Source: DYEP01 sp040755615 (lineage in GTDB: Bacteria > Bacillota > Sulfobacillia > DUSP01 > DYEP01). Taken from it: a stretch of 64,000 nt of DNA. Below, in pieces: positions 48,227 through 58,434 of this stretch. The stretch spans positions 29,485 to 93,484 of the forward strand of contig JBFMAL010000004.1 in NCBI GenBank assembly GCA_040755615.1, written 5' to 3'. Numbering within the stretch: the stretch's first letter is position 1; every line of letters begins with the position of its first letter. A program made the translations under genes and the position numbers. The notes under the pieces are model-generated. The model was not told where the DNA came from. It was given only the letters and a program-made list of their open reading frames with translations, and did not search any database.

Positions 48227-49574
48227 GTTGTTTTAACCTCTCAAGCAGGGCGTATCCAATCTGCCAGACATTTCCCGCCCCGATAGTTAAGATCATATCC
48301 CCCGGGTCTGCTAGCGAAAGCGCTTCTTCAACCACGGAGGCCTGGTCCTCGATGTATCGAACGTCAGCCTCGGACTCTGCCTTCACCGCCTGCGCTATCA
48401 GCTCAGCGCTGATGCCGGGGATGGGCTCTTCCCCCGCGGAGTACAGCCGGGTTACGATCAGGTGCCGTATGCCCACGAAGGACGGACCGAACTCCCTGTA
48501 AAGCCTGGCTGTGCGGGTATATCGGTGGGGCTGGAAGATGGCGATGAGTTTGCCGGCCCCTACCCCGCATGCCGCCTCGCATGTGGCACGCACCTCGGTG
48601 GGGTGATGTGCGTAATCGTCCACCACCACCACCCCGTCTGCCTCCCCAAGCCGCTGGAACCGCCTGTTTACCCCAGTGAACGCAGGCAGGGAGGTTTTCA
48701 GCACCTCGGGATCGACCCCTAACAGGTATGACACAGCGGCTGATGCCAGCGCATTTCTTACGTTGTGAATGCCAGGAACGTGCAGCCTCACCTGTATGCT
48801 GCGGCCGTCGGGGAACACCGCCTGAAAGCACGACCCAAAGGGGAACAGCTGCACCTGTTCTGCTCTTACGTGGCATCCGTCTGAAAGCCCGTAAAGCAAC
48901 GGGCTTTGGTACTTTTTATCCACAGTTCTTATGACCGGGTCATCCCCGCACGCCACCGCGTGCCGCCTGGCCTGGCTGAGAAATTCAAAAAATGCCCGCT
49001 TAAGCCTTTCGAAATCTCCTCCGTAGTTATCTAGGTGGTCATTGTCGATATTGGTCACAACAGAAATGGCCGGTGTCAGTTTCAGGAACGAACCGTCGCT
49101 CTCGTCCGCCTCCGCTACGAGGAAACTGCCCGTCCCCAGCTTGGCGTTGCCGCCTATATCGTTTAATTCACCCCCAACAAGTACAGTAGGGTCAAGTCCC
49201 GCGCGCTCGAGGATAAGCCATATCATGGACGTAGTGGTCGTCTTGCCGTGACTGCCCACCACCGCTATGCCGTAGCGTTCGTTCATCAGGGCCGCGAGCA
49301 GATCTCCCCGGTGCATGATGTTTAGTCTCAGTTTTTTTGCGCGCCTCAGCTCTTCGTTGTATTCTGGTACTGCCGACGATACGACGACAAAATCGGGACA
49401 CAGGAGATTCTCCCCTGAATGCCCGATGAATATCTTGGCCCCCAACGCGCTGAGCCGCGAGGTATTGAGTGACTCAGCCATGTCAGAGCCTGCGACTTCG
49501 TGACCCATCTCCAGAAGCACCCGCGCGAGACCGCTCATACCGGCCCCTCCTATCCCGACAAAGTGAAATCTCAT
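48171..49574 (-). CDS. murC: UDP-N-acetylmuramate-L-alanine ligase
   Basis: 467-aa Mur ligase adding L-Ala. N-terminal HFVGIGGAGMSGLARVLLEM; ATP loop VVGSHGKTTTTSMI; EADESDGSFL; VVDDYAHHPTEVRAT; IFQPHRYTRTARLYREF. The C-terminus after LLERLKQREA overlaps murB and looks like a non-conserved tail. Gap to murG is 118 bases. Confidence 0.96.
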   Translation of the reverse strand: MRFHFVGIGGAGMSGLARVLLEMGHEVAGSDMAESLNTSRLSALGAKIFIGHSGENLLCPDFVVVSSAVPEYNEELRRAKKLRLNIMHRGDLLAALMNERYGIAVVGSHGKTTTTSMIWLILERAGLDPTVLVGGELNDIGGNAKLGTGSFLVAEADESDGSFLKLTPAISVVTNIDNDHLDNYGGDFERLKRAFFEFLSQARRHAVACGDDPVIRTVDKKYQSPLLYGLSDGCHVRAEQVQLFPFGSCFQAVFPDGRSIQVRLHVPGIHNVRNALASAAVSYLLGVDPEVLKTSLPAFTGVNRRFQRLGEADGVVVVDDYAHHPTEVRATCEAACGVGAGKLIAIFQPHRYTRTARLYREFGPSFVGIRHLIVTRLYSAGEEPIPGISAELIAQAVKAESEADVRYIEDQASVVEEALSLADPGDMILTIGAGNVWQIGYALLERLKQREATCRQTGERGGEGAAQ

Positions 49575-49692
49575 GAGCTCTCCTCCTTTGTGCGGGCCGG
49601 CATCTTCGTAGACTGCATTTTATACTATGCCTGCCACATTCCCCATGTTACTTCTGGGGATGGGCCTGTCCACCTGATGGATGCCGAAATGG

Positions 49693-50793
49693 CTATATGC
49701 TGTGCGCGGCCTTCGTCATCACCTCAACTATTCTCTTCGCGGCGTACGGCCTCCCCAGCGCCCTCGCAGCACTGCGCATGGCGGAAAGTCGCTCCTCATC
49801 GAACAGAATCTGCAGCACGTTGCCTGCGACCCGCCAGCCCTCCGCCTCCCTGTCTGCGATCATCACCGCGGCACCCTCCGATACCAGCAGCCGTGCGTTG
49901 TACTCCTGATGGTTGCCCGCCACGTTCGGTGATGGGATGAGCACAGCGGGCAAGCCCGCCGAAGTCACTTCCGCAATCGTCATTGCGCCCGCCCTGCATA
50001 CCACCAGGTCGGATGCAGCCAGCGCCTTACCCATATCGTAAAGGTAAGCAAAAACGCGCAGTCTCTCCCCGGAGAGCCCTTCTTTCGCGAAATCTTCCAC
50101 CGCCCGGTCGTAGTATCTTGAACCCGTCACGAGAATCATCTGGGCGTCTGACCTCTTGAGTAACTCCCGGGCGATATCAGTGGATGCATCCACAATGGTC
50201 TTGGCGCCCCTGCTTCCTCCTAACACCAGGACGGTCTTCATGTGGGGAGACAGCCCGAGTGCACGCGATGCGTCATCCCTTTTTACGCCCAGTATTCCCG
50301 TTCTGATAGGGTTACCTGTAACATAGAGCCTCGCCCGGCGCGGGAAGTAACGGGCGCACTCCGCATAAGGTACGAAGACCCCCCTTGCCCACCTGCTCAT
50401 CAGCCGGTTGGTCGCCCCCGGCAGCACGTTCTGCTCTTGAAGGAAATAGGGTACGGATAGGAGTCTTGCGGCAAGCACGACGGGCCCGCTCACGTACCCG
50501 CCCGTTCCGAGCACCACCTCTGGACGGAAGCGCCGGATGATGCGCGCAGCCTCCAGCACCCCTAGCGCGGCCACGAATACGCCCACCCCTGCCTGGAGCG
50601 GTGACTTATTCAAAAGCCCCCTCACGGGGATGGTCTTGAACGGAATGCCTTCCCGCGGCACAATGTCGGATTCAAGCCCTCGCGCCGTGCCGACGTAGAG
50701 CACTTCTCCACCCTGCTTTAGGAGCTCATCTGCGACCGCGAGCGCCGGGTAGATGTGACCACCGGTGCCGCCTCCCGTAACTAATAAGCGCAT
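49693..50793 (-). CDS. murG: Lipid II-forming GlcNAc transferase
   Basis: 366-aa GT28 enzyme converting lipid I to lipid II at the inner membrane face. LLVTGGGTGGHIYPALAVAD (G-loop), VVLGTGGYVSGPVVLAARLL, FLQEQNVLPGATNRLMS, LVLGGSRGAKTIV and LVVCRAGAMTIAEVTSAGLP are the family blocks. Nine bases from spoVE. Confidence 0.96.
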   Translation of the reverse strand: MRLLVTGGGTGGHIYPALAVADELLKQGGEVLYVGTARGLESDIVPREGIPFKTIPVRGLLNKSPLQAGVGVFVAALGVLEAARIIRRFRPEVVLGTGGYVSGPVVLAARLLSVPYFLQEQNVLPGATNRLMSRWARGVFVPYAECARYFPRRARLYVTGNPIRTGILGVKRDDASRALGLSPHMKTVLVLGGSRGAKTIVDASTDIARELLKRSDAQMILVTGSRYYDRAVEDFAKEGLSGERLRVFAYLYDMGKALAASDLVVCRAGAMTIAEVTSAGLPAVLIPSPNVAGNHQEYNARLLVSEGAAVMIADREAEGWRVAGNVLQILFDEERLSAMRSAARALGRPYAAKRIVEVMTKAAHSI

Positions 50794-50802
50794 TTTCTCC
50801 TC

Positions 50803-51900
50803 CTACTCGGTGGTGTACCGGGAAATGTTCAAGAGAATTCCCACGCCAGTCATAGTGAAAAGCAGCGAGGAGCCTCCGGAACTCAAAAAGGGCAGCGGGA
50901 TGCCTGTGATGGGAATGGTCGCCGTGACCACGGCGATATTGATGACCGCTTGCAGCGCGATCATGGTTGTGATGCCACACGCAAGGAGCGAGCCGAATGC
51001 GTCCGGCGCGTTGAGGGCCACCCGGTATCCCCTCCAGGCAAAGAAAAAGAACAAAAGGATCAATGTGGAAGTACCCAAGAAACCAAATTCCTCGCCCAAG
51101 ATCGCGAATATAAAGTCTGTATGCTGCTCCGGGAGGTAGAAGAACTTTTGCCTGCTCCAGCCGAGGCCTACCCCGAAAGGCCCTCCCGACCCCAGGGCAT
51201 ACAGCGATTGCACGATATGATAACCGGTATCCTGCAGATCCGACCAGGGGTCAAGAAAGGCCAAGAACCTCCTCAACCTGTACTCCTCGCTCGTCACCGC
51301 CCAGTAAAGGACGGGGACGGCGCTTATCGCCAGCAGCAGCAGATGAGATATCCTAACGCCCGCTGCAAACAGCATGATCCCTGCGGTGGATGCTATGGCT
51401 ACGGCGGTCCCGAGGTCCGGCTGTTTTAATATGAGCGCAAACACCACTCCGCACAGCGCCACGTACGGGATCACCCCGGTCGTGAACGCCCGCATCTTTT
51501 TCCCTTTTGCGGACATGCTGGCGGCAAGAAAGATCACAAACGCCAGTTTCATCACTTCGGACGGCTGTACACCGAGCGAGCCCACGCCGATCCACCGTCT
51601 CGCGCCGTGCGCAACCCGGCCGATACCGGGGATGAGCACGACGACCAAAAGTCCGAGCCCCCCAAGCAGGATAAGGGGGGCAAGACGCTTTAGGTGCCGG
51701 TAGTCAAAGTTCATGGCGAACAACATCGCCGCGATGGAAATGGCAGCCCACGCCAGCTGGCGTTTGAGGTAGTAAAACCGGTCCCCATACAGCACCATCG
51801 ACTTGACCGCGCTGGCCGAGAAGACCATGACAAGGCCGATCCCTAAGAGGATAAGGGCAGAAAAGAGTATGGCCATGTCGGGATAGCCGCGGTTTTTCAC
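50803..51900 (-). CDS. spoVE: SEDS glycosyltransferase SpoVE/FtsW
   Basis: 365-aa SEDS polymerase with ten TMs. GVGSLGVQPSEVMKLAFVIF, LKQPDLGTAVAIA and LPEQHTDFIFAILGEEFGF are signatures, ending TGIPLPFLSSGGSSLL. In spore formers the copy between mraY/murD and murG is SpoVE (spore cortex), but it could also be the sole division FtsW. Its cognate transpeptidase here is SpoVD. Confidence 0.93.
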   Translation of the reverse strand: MKNRGYPDMAILFSALILLGIGLVMVFSASAVKSMVLYGDRFYYLKRQLAWAAISIAAMLFAMNFDYRHLKRLAPLILLGGLGLLVVVLIPGIGRVAHGARRWIGVGSLGVQPSEVMKLAFVIFLAASMSAKGKKMRAFTTGVIPYVALCGVVFALILKQPDLGTAVAIASTAGIMLFAAGVRISHLLLLAISAVPVLYWAVTSEEYRLRRFLAFLDPWSDLQDTGYHIVQSLYALGSGGPFGVGLGWSRQKFFYLPEQHTDFIFAILGEEFGFLGTSTLILLFFFFAWRGYRVALNAPDAFGSLLACGITTMIALQAVINIAVVTATIPITGIPLPFLSSGGSSLLFTMTGVGILLNISRYTTE

Positions 51901-51913
51901 AGCGCAACCCCCC

Positions 51914-52873
51914 TCATGCCTGAGTCAGCGATATGAGTACAAGGCCAAGTACGCCAAACACCAGTGAGGCGAGCCAGAAGCTCTGCACCACGCGTCTTTC
52001 GGACCAGCCGCCTAGCTCGAAGTGGTGATGTAGCGGCGCCATGCGGAACACCCGCTTGCCTGTGGACCGAAACGCCACTACCTGGATAATATCCGAAGCC
52101 GCCTCCGCCACAAACACCGCTCCTATAATGGGCAGGAACAGCTCTGTCTTCGTCATGATCGCGAGCGCTCCGATAGTACCGCCCAGGGCGAGCGCTCCGG
52201 TGTCTCCCATGAACACCTTCGCTGGATGTATGTTGTACATGAGAAACCCCGCCAGCGACCCGGACAGGCAAAGGGACAGCACGGCCAGGCCTCCGTTCCC
52301 TTGAGCGCTGGCAATGAAGACAAAGGCAAACGCCACGATCAAACTTACACCGGCCGCGAGCCCGTCGAGCCCGTCGGTAAGATTCACCCCGTTCGCGGAA
52401 CCCAGCATCAGCACTACCGTGAACGGTACATACAGCGCGCCCAGATCCCACCTTGTTGAGAGCAAAGGTACGGTCACTTCCGTACCGAACTGCGCCTGCG
52501 CGAACATCCCCACGAACACCGCGAGGCCCACCTGAACCAACAGCTTGTATCTCGCTCTGAGACCAAGCGTGCTCTTCATTACAACCTTGAAGAAGTCATC
52601 GATAAGACCCAGGATACCGAAACCGAGCCCCGACGCAAGCACAACGAGCGTGGAGGGCGATCTGTCAGACAGGGCCAGCGTCGCCACTGCGAACGCGGTG
52701 ATGAACATGACTCCGCCCATCGTTGGCGTTCCTGACTTGGACAGGTGGCGCAAGGGTCCTTGCGAGCGCACCGCCTGGCCCAGCTTCAGCCTGCGCAGCA
52801 CCGGGATCACTACCGGGCCGAGCGCAAAGCTGATCGCCCACGATGTGATAAGGGGTATCGCCATCCAGGTCAC
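51914..52873 (-). CDS. mraY: Phospho-MurNAc-pentapeptide transferase
   Basis: 319-aa membrane enzyme making lipid I from UDP-MurNAc-pentapeptide. Asp-rich motifs GLIDDFFKVV, NLTDGLDGLAAGVSL and VFMGDTGALALGGTIG; HHHFELGGWSERRVV near the C-terminus. Overlaps murF by 4 bp. murD, normally next, is absent; spoVE follows after 13 bases. Confidence 0.96.
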   Translation of the reverse strand: MTWMAIPLITSWAISFALGPVVIPVLRRLKLGQAVRSQGPLRHLSKSGTPTMGGVMFITAFAVATLALSDRSPSTLVVLASGLGFGILGLIDDFFKVVMKSTLGLRARYKLLVQVGLAVFVGMFAQAQFGTEVTVPLLSTRWDLGALYVPFTVVLMLGSANGVNLTDGLDGLAAGVSLIVAFAFVFIASAQGNGGLAVLSLCLSGSLAGFLMYNIHPAKVFMGDTGALALGGTIGALAIMTKTELFLPIIGAVFVAEAASDIIQVVAFRSTGKRVFRMAPLHHHFELGGWSERRVVQSFWLASLVFGVLGLVLISLTQA

Positions 52874-54222
52874 GTAGCCTCGCCTCCCACATGGGCGATG
52901 AGGGCTTCCACGATCTCCTCCATGCGAGCGCCCCTGCTGCCCTTTACCAGTACGACGTCGCCAGGCCTGACCGTTTCACGGAGCCACCCGGCCGCCTCCG
53001 TGTTGGTATCAAAGTGCAGCGCCCGAGCACCGTGAGCGCGTGCCTCTTCCGCGGTAACACGCGTCAGTTCTCCCACGCATACCACATAGTCTGCGAACGC
53101 GGCGTAGGCACCGACTTCCCTATGCCCCTCCATGCTTACATCTCCGAGTTCCAGCATGTTTCCAAGCACTGTGATCTTGCGGTCCCCCGGCGTGCTCCTC
53201 AGTACATCGAGCGCTGCTCTGCAAGATGCAGGTGCTGCGTTGTACGCATCGTTGATAATGGTGAGCCCGCCCAGGGTGATGGTTTCAAGCCTCATTTCCG
53301 GCATCTTCATCGTTTCCAGCGCGCGCACCATGGCAGCGGCATCTACACCCAGTATCATCCCTGTGGTCCAGGCTGCGGCCGCGTTCACCGCGTTATGCAG
53401 TCCTGGTGCAGGGAGACTTATTGAATAAGTGCCTACGGCTGACGAAAGCGTAACCCGTCCTCCATCTACAGACAGCACGCGCACATCCGCCTGGCTGTGT
53501 TGGCCATACCAGAGGACCGGGCCGGGGAACTTCTCGCCGAGCTGCCGGCTAAAATGGTCGTCCCTGTTCAGCACCGCAGTACCTCTCGCGCCGAGATAGT
53601 CCAGCAGTTCCCCCTTTGCCCGGACGATCGCCTCCTGACTTCCCAGGATCTCCATGTGGGTCTGGCCTATGTTTGTGATGACCCCTATGGAAGGTGCCGC
53701 CATCTGGCAAAGGTAGGCGATCTGCCCCGGACCTCTCATGGCCATCTCTATCACCGCGGCCCAGTGCGTTGGCCGGAGGTCAAACAGCGCCAGCGGCACC
53801 CCAATCTCCGTGTTATAGTTCTTCTCCGTCTTCAGCGCAGGACCAAGGGCGGACAGTACGGCCCAGATCATCTCTTTCACCGTAGTCTTTCCCACGCTGC
53901 CGGTCACGCCCACAACAGGCAGCTCGAAACGGCGTCTGTGGTATGCGGCCAGCGCTCCCAGAGCAGCAAGCGTATCCTTCACGAGGATCCTTGGGCCTTG
54001 AGCTGTACGGTCCGATACCAGAGCGGCCACAGCCCCCTGCGCTAGCGCTGCGTCCACGTAGCGGTGGCCATCCGTGCGCTCGCCTGCGATTGCCACAAAA
54101 AGGCTACCCGTCACTGCCTTTCTACTATCTGTGACGACGCTGTCCACCCGGGCACCAGGGTCTGCGTCCAGAAGGTACCCGTCTGTGGCCCTGCTGACCT
54201 CTCCAAGAGTGAATAACGTCAT
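52870..54222 (-). CDS. murF: UDP-MurNAc-tripeptide D-alanyl-D-alanine ligase
   Basis: 450-aa Mur ligase adding D-Ala-D-Ala. ATP loop VTGSVGKTTVKEMIWAVL; YNTEIGVPLALFDL; EMAMRGPGQIAYL; NDAYNAAPASCRAALDVL. Length and motifs are typical. Overlaps both murE and mraY by 4 bp. Confidence 0.96.
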   Translation of the reverse strand: MTLFTLGEVSRATDGYLLDADPGARVDSVVTDSRKAVTGSLFVAIAGERTDGHRYVDAALAQGAVAALVSDRTAQGPRILVKDTLAALGALAAYHRRRFELPVVGVTGSVGKTTVKEMIWAVLSALGPALKTEKNYNTEIGVPLALFDLRPTHWAAVIEMAMRGPGQIAYLCQMAAPSIGVITNIGQTHMEILGSQEAIVRAKGELLDYLGARGTAVLNRDDHFSRQLGEKFPGPVLWYGQHSQADVRVLSVDGGRVTLSSAVGTYSISLPAPGLHNAVNAAAAWTTGMILGVDAAAMVRALETMKMPEMRLETITLGGLTIINDAYNAAPASCRAALDVLRSTPGDRKITVLGNMLELGDVSMEGHREVGAYAAFADYVVCVGELTRVTAEEARAHGARALHFDTNTEAAGWLRETVRPGDVVLVKGSRGARMEEIVEALIAHVGGEAT

Positions 54223-55667
54223 ATGCCAAGCGCCTCCAGTGCTTCCCGTGCTACCTCTTTGTCGTCGAAGTGTATGGTGCGGTCTCGGAATATCTGGTAT
54301 GTCTCGTGCCCCTTACCCGCTATGACAACCACGTCCTTTTCTCGGGCGAGGCGTATGGCGGAGAAAATCGCCTGCCTCCTGTCAGTTTCGCAAGTATACT
54401 CCCCGGGACCCTCGCGCGCCCCCGCCAGCACCTCTTCGATGATTGCCTCCGGGTCCTCGCTCCTTGGGTTATCTGACGTGATGATCGCCACGTCTGCTAA
54501 AGTAGTGCCAATCTTCCCCATGATCGGCCGTTTAGTGCGGTCTCTGTCGCCGCCGCAGCCAAACACCACGATAAGCCTGCCCGATGTAAGCTCCCGCGCG
54601 GATTTCAGCACGTTCAAAAGCCCGTCCGGCGTGTGCGCATAGTCGACAATGACGCTGAACGCGCCTCTGTACACCGTCTCGAACCTGCCGGGCACACCCT
54701 TCTGCAGCCGCAGCGCCTCGATAGCGGTCTTTGCGTCTACACCCTGCGCCGTGCATGCAGCCAGGGCAGCGAGCGAGTTATACACGTTGAACCGGCCAGA
54801 CACAGAAACAACCACGCGGCCCGTGTACACGGGCGAAATGAGAGTATACTCGGTAGACCCTGCCGAGATGGATATGTCCTCTGCCCGGAACTCAGATGAC
54901 GCACGTGTACCGTAAGTCACCACGCGCGCTGTGGTTGCACCGGCGAAAAACTCGCTCGCCGGGTCGTCAGCGTTCAGCACCGCAGTGTCATCTTTGTCCA
55001 GCATCTCAAACAGCCTGGCCTTCGCCCTCCTGTATGAATCCAGGCTGCCGTGAAAGTCGAGGTGATCCTGGGTCAGGTTGGTGAACACGCCCACATCAAA
55101 CTGGCATCCGGTCACCCTGTGCATCTCCAGCGCGTGCGATGACACTTCCATGGAGCATGCTTCATCGCCAGCTCGGGACATCAGGTGGAACAATCGCTGC
55201 AGATCCGGAGCCTCCGGCGTGGTGTGCTCCACCGGAAGCCGCTGGCCTCCGATGATATTTTCGATTGTCCCGATCAAACCGCACCTTCGGCCGCTACCCT
55301 CAAGTATGGCGCGGATAAGGTGCGTGGTCGTGGTCTTGCCGTTGGTGCCCGTCACCCCGTACAGCTCCAACCGGCTGGATGGGTTGTTATAAAACCGCAG
55401 GGAAACCAGCGCCATTGCCTCTCTTGAATTCGGCACAACCACCTGCGGGACGGATACCGCCAGTTGCCTCTGGACAATAAGCGCCACTGCCCCTGCTTTC
55501 ACCGCGTCGTCTGCGAACGCATGGCCATCCCAGTTGTACCCGGGCACGCAAACGAATAAGTCACCGGGCGCCACCCTTCTTGAATCGTAAGAGATCCCGG
55601 TACACTCGACGTCCTGCCCGATAAACGCTTTATACTCCACAGACCTTACCAGTTCACTGAGTTTCAT
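54219..55667 (-). CDS. murE: UDP-MurNAc-tripeptide synthetase (meso-DAP adding)
   Basis: 482-aa Mur ligase. ATP loop VTGTNGKTTTTHLIRAILEG; EVSSHALEMHRVTG; DYAHTPDGLLNVLKS; VFGCGGDRDRTKRP. The substrate motif reads TSDNPRSEDPE, and DNPR means meso-DAP is added rather than lysine, matching dapL and dapF. ATG 55667 gives the usual MKLSELV start; a TTG at 55688 is closer to a GGAGG and remains possible. In the 141-base gap to spoVD a TATACT may mark a promoter. Confidence 0.95.
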   Translation of the reverse strand: MKLSELVRSVEYKAFIGQDVECTGISYDSRRVAPGDLFVCVPGYNWDGHAFADDAVKAGAVALIVQRQLAVSVPQVVVPNSREAMALVSLRFYNNPSSRLELYGVTGTNGKTTTTHLIRAILEGSGRRCGLIGTIENIIGGQRLPVEHTTPEAPDLQRLFHLMSRAGDEACSMEVSSHALEMHRVTGCQFDVGVFTNLTQDHLDFHGSLDSYRRAKARLFEMLDKDDTAVLNADDPASEFFAGATTARVVTYGTRASSEFRAEDISISAGSTEYTLISPVYTGRVVVSVSGRFNVYNSLAALAACTAQGVDAKTAIEALRLQKGVPGRFETVYRGAFSVIVDYAHTPDGLLNVLKSARELTSGRLIVVFGCGGDRDRTKRPIMGKIGTTLADVAIITSDNPRSEDPEAIIEEVLAGAREGPGEYTCETDRRQAIFSAIRLAREKDVVVIAGKGHETYQIFRDRTIHFDDKEVAREALEALGI

Positions 55668-55808
55668 TGGGCGCGGGCCAAAACGCAAAGCCAGCCCATT
55701 TCCTCCTTCTTTTCATATGCCGATCAATACTTAGGAAATTTTTCCTGCCGCATCTAGTATACCCGGTTTGTTCTCTTTGTATCGACAGGATTTTCTGCGT
55801 TCGGGTTC

Positions 55809-57905
55809 CTATGGGGAGAAGCGTACACGGACTTTTGTGCCGGACGGTACCTGAGTGCCAGGCACCGGGTCCTGCTCTATGGCTAGTCCGCTTCCTTCAG
55901 TTTCCATCTGCAGACCTACCTGTGCCAGCGTGGCCGCGACGCTGCGCATGGTCTTACCGATCAGGTCAGGCACGGTCACCTGCTCGTTGCCTCCGGGCTC
56001 TGCCTCGGTAAAGGCGAGCACCATTGTGTCTTTCTTCACCCTGGCCCCGGCGGCAGGCGTCTGCTGCAGTATCCTGGGTCCGCCTCCCTCCACAAACACC
56101 CTAACACCCGCTCCACGCGCGACAGACATGGCCTCAGCCGGTGTCAGGTTAACCACATTCGGTACAGTTACCTCGATATCAGCGGGGACCGTCGCGCCGG
56201 GCTTTCCGTCTGTCGAAGACCTGGGTACGGGCGGTATCTCCAAGTACTGGAGCACGTCACGCACGACCGCGGCCCACAGTGGTGCCGCTATCTGTCCGCC
56301 GTAGTAGGCGCCCTCAGGTTCATCCAGCATTGCTAAAGCGATCAGCTTCGGGTTGTCGTAAGGCACAAACCCTACAAACATGGCAGTATACCGCCCTCTC
56401 ACTATCCGGCCCTCGATCACCTTCTGCGCGGTACCCGTCTTGCCCGCCACGGTGTACCCCTCGATGTACGCGTGCCTGCCCGTGCCCTCTTCCACCACCG
56501 ATAGCATGGCCTCTTTCAGCTCACGTGCCGTCTCCCGGGAGATGACTTGTCTCACCATCTCAGGCGGCTGTTCCGCCACTACCACGCCTTCTGGGCTTCT
56601 TATCTCCTTTAGGAGGTGTGGTCTCATGAGCTTGCCGTCATTGGCGATCGCCGCCACTGCAGTGATGAGCTGCAGCGGGGTCACCGTCAGCGTCTGGCCG
56701 AAAGACATCACGGCGAGGTCCACCGTCTTCATGACATCGGGTTTCAGCATGATGCCGGTGGCCTCTCCTGGGAAATCGATGCCGGTCTTATCAGTCATGT
56801 TGAAGGCCTGAACGTACTCGTAGAATTTCTCCTTACCCACCCGGAGCCCCACATTTACGAAACCCACATTGCAGGAATGCCTGATCACTTCCAGAAAACT
56901 CAGGCTCCCGTGGCCTGAGCTCCAACAGCTTATAACAGCGCCCGGAACCTTAATGCTGCCGCCGCAGAAGAACCGATCCGACATCTTCACCAGCCCCTCT
57001 TCCAGGGCAGCTGCTGCGGTGATGGGTTTGAATGTAGACCCAGGGCTGAACGCGTCCACGACAGCGATGTTCCGCCGGTTCTGAACAGGGTAGTCGTTAT
57101 AGTTGTTAGGGTCGTAATCCGGCCTCACGGCCATCGCGAGGATCTCTCCTGTGGCGGGGTCCATTACGATGATCACCCCGCCCTTTGCCTGGTGCCGGAT
57201 CATGGCCTGCTCCAGCTCGCGCTCTGCGATGAATTGGACGACCTCGTCTATCGTCAGGTAGGCGTCATTGCCATCCACAGGCGCGACGTACCTGTGCATC
57301 GCCTGGGGCATCTCCTGTCCCCTTGCATCGAATTCGATGATGATTTTGCCCTTTGAGCCCTTGAGTGGTGTATCGTAAAAAAGCTCGATTCCTTCAAGAC
57401 CCTGGTTGTCAATACCCGCGATGCCAAGCACGTGTGAAGCCAAATTGCCCTTCGGGTAGTACCTCTTTGACTCCTGAGTAGTCTCAATGCCTGGCAGCTT
57501 TTCCGCCTTCAATTGTTTTGCCACGTCTTCCTCGATCTTCCTCTTGATCCAGACGAAAGACGACGGCAGCGTAATGCGCCTTAATACGTCGTCTTTGTCC
57601 ATGCCGAGGATCCTTGCAACTGTGGCAGCTGTGGCTTCGGCATTCCTGACCTGAGCGGGGATTGCAAACACCGACTCCACGTTCACGGAAACAGCGAGTT
57701 CTCTCCCGCGCCGGTCGTATATGGTGCCGCGCTTGGCTTCCACCGGCACCTCTCTTGTGCGCATGTCGAGGGCCCTCTTTGAGAGCTCCTCTCCCTGAAT
57801 GAATTGAATATAGGCCACCCTGACGAGCAGGACGGCCATGAACAACGCTGTCCCAACAAACACTATAGCTATACGCTTTCTTGAGCCTAAATCCGGCGCG
57901 GGCAA
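55809..57905 (-). CDS. spoVD: Class B penicillin-binding protein SpoVD/PBP2B with PASTA domains
   Basis: 698-aa transpeptidase. A TTG at 57905 follows AAAGGAGG at 8 bases and is preferred to the longer frame. TM at ~11-31, dimerisation domain with RGTIYDRRGRELAVSVNVES, and transpeptidase domain with DAFSPGSTFKPITA (active Ser), IRHSCNVGFV and AGKTGTAQK. Two PASTA repeats end the protein (VTVPNVVNLTPAEAMSVARG; VTVPDLIGKTMRSVAATLAQ). PASTA repeats here fit SpoVD, working with SpoVE. Confidence 0.94.
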   Translation of the reverse strand: MPAPDLGSRKRIAIVFVGTALFMAVLLVRVAYIQFIQGEELSKRALDMRTREVPVEAKRGTIYDRRGRELAVSVNVESVFAIPAQVRNAEATAATVARILGMDKDDVLRRITLPSSFVWIKRKIEEDVAKQLKAEKLPGIETTQESKRYYPKGNLASHVLGIAGIDNQGLEGIELFYDTPLKGSKGKIIIEFDARGQEMPQAMHRYVAPVDGNDAYLTIDEVVQFIAERELEQAMIRHQAKGGVIIVMDPATGEILAMAVRPDYDPNNYNDYPVQNRRNIAVVDAFSPGSTFKPITAAAALEEGLVKMSDRFFCGGSIKVPGAVISCWSSGHGSLSFLEVIRHSCNVGFVNVGLRVGKEKFYEYVQAFNMTDKTGIDFPGEATGIMLKPDVMKTVDLAVMSFGQTLTVTPLQLITAVAAIANDGKLMRPHLLKEIRSPEGVVVAEQPPEMVRQVISRETARELKEAMLSVVEEGTGRHAYIEGYTVAGKTGTAQKVIEGRIVRGRYTAMFVGFVPYDNPKLIALAMLDEPEGAYYGGQIAAPLWAAVVRDVLQYLEIPPVPRSSTDGKPGATVPADIEVTVPNVVNLTPAEAMSVARGAGVRVFVEGGGPRILQQTPAAGARVKKDTMVLAFTEAEPGGNEQVTVPDLIGKTMRSVAATLAQVGLQMETEGSGLAIEQDPVPGTQVPSGTKVRVRFSP

Positions 57906-57939
57906 AACAAGAACCTCCTTTATTGCGGCGCTTGCACCG

Positions 57940-58413
57940 CTACTTGGCAGGCCTTGCCTCCGCTTTGCTGTCACCCATGGCTAACCACCTTGTAAAACTG
58001 GAAAGGGACTGAGCGAGCCGCGCGAAGAATCCGGCCCCGGCCTGTACGGGCTCCTCCACCCGGACTGGCTCAGTCCGCGTTATGGCCACCAGCCGTATCT
58101 CCGCAGGTTTCACCATGCCGAGCCTGGTAACGGCTGCAGATTCGATGCGTTGGAGGGACTGAAGCCTTGCAACCTCCAACTCAAGGCGCTGGCTCTCTGC
58201 CTGCAGCATTCTGAGTTCTTCCCTGGCGCTCACAATGCTGTAACCCAGGTGCGCAATAGTCGCATGTCTTGATGTTATCACGAGGGCGACGAATACCACA
58301 AGTACCAGCAATAACATGTTCTCGACGATTTCTTTGTTCCTTTTGATCCTGCGCGCCCGCGCGGCCCTCTCTGACGGGCTGCGGTCTTTAGCCTGCTCAA
58401 CGGCTAATACCAT
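57940..58413 (-). CDS. ftsL: FtsL-like division protein
   Basis: 157-aa bitopic protein: basic N-terminus (SERAARARRIKRNKEIVENM), TM LLLVLVVFVALVITS at ~34-50, then a coiled coil (REELRMLQAESQRLELEVAR). Sequence conservation is low, but position between rsmH and the class B PBP and the topology identify it. The tail after residue ~110 is longer than usual. Confidence 0.85.
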   Translation of the reverse strand: MVLAVEQAKDRSPSERAARARRIKRNKEIVENMLLLVLVVFVALVITSRHATIAHLGYSIVSAREELRMLQAESQRLELEVARLQSLQRIESAAVTRLGMVKPAEIRLVAITRTEPVRVEEPVQAGAGFFARLAQSLSSFTRWLAMGDSKAEARPAK

Positions 58414-58434
58414 AGTATTCGCCCCCTTTCCGCT

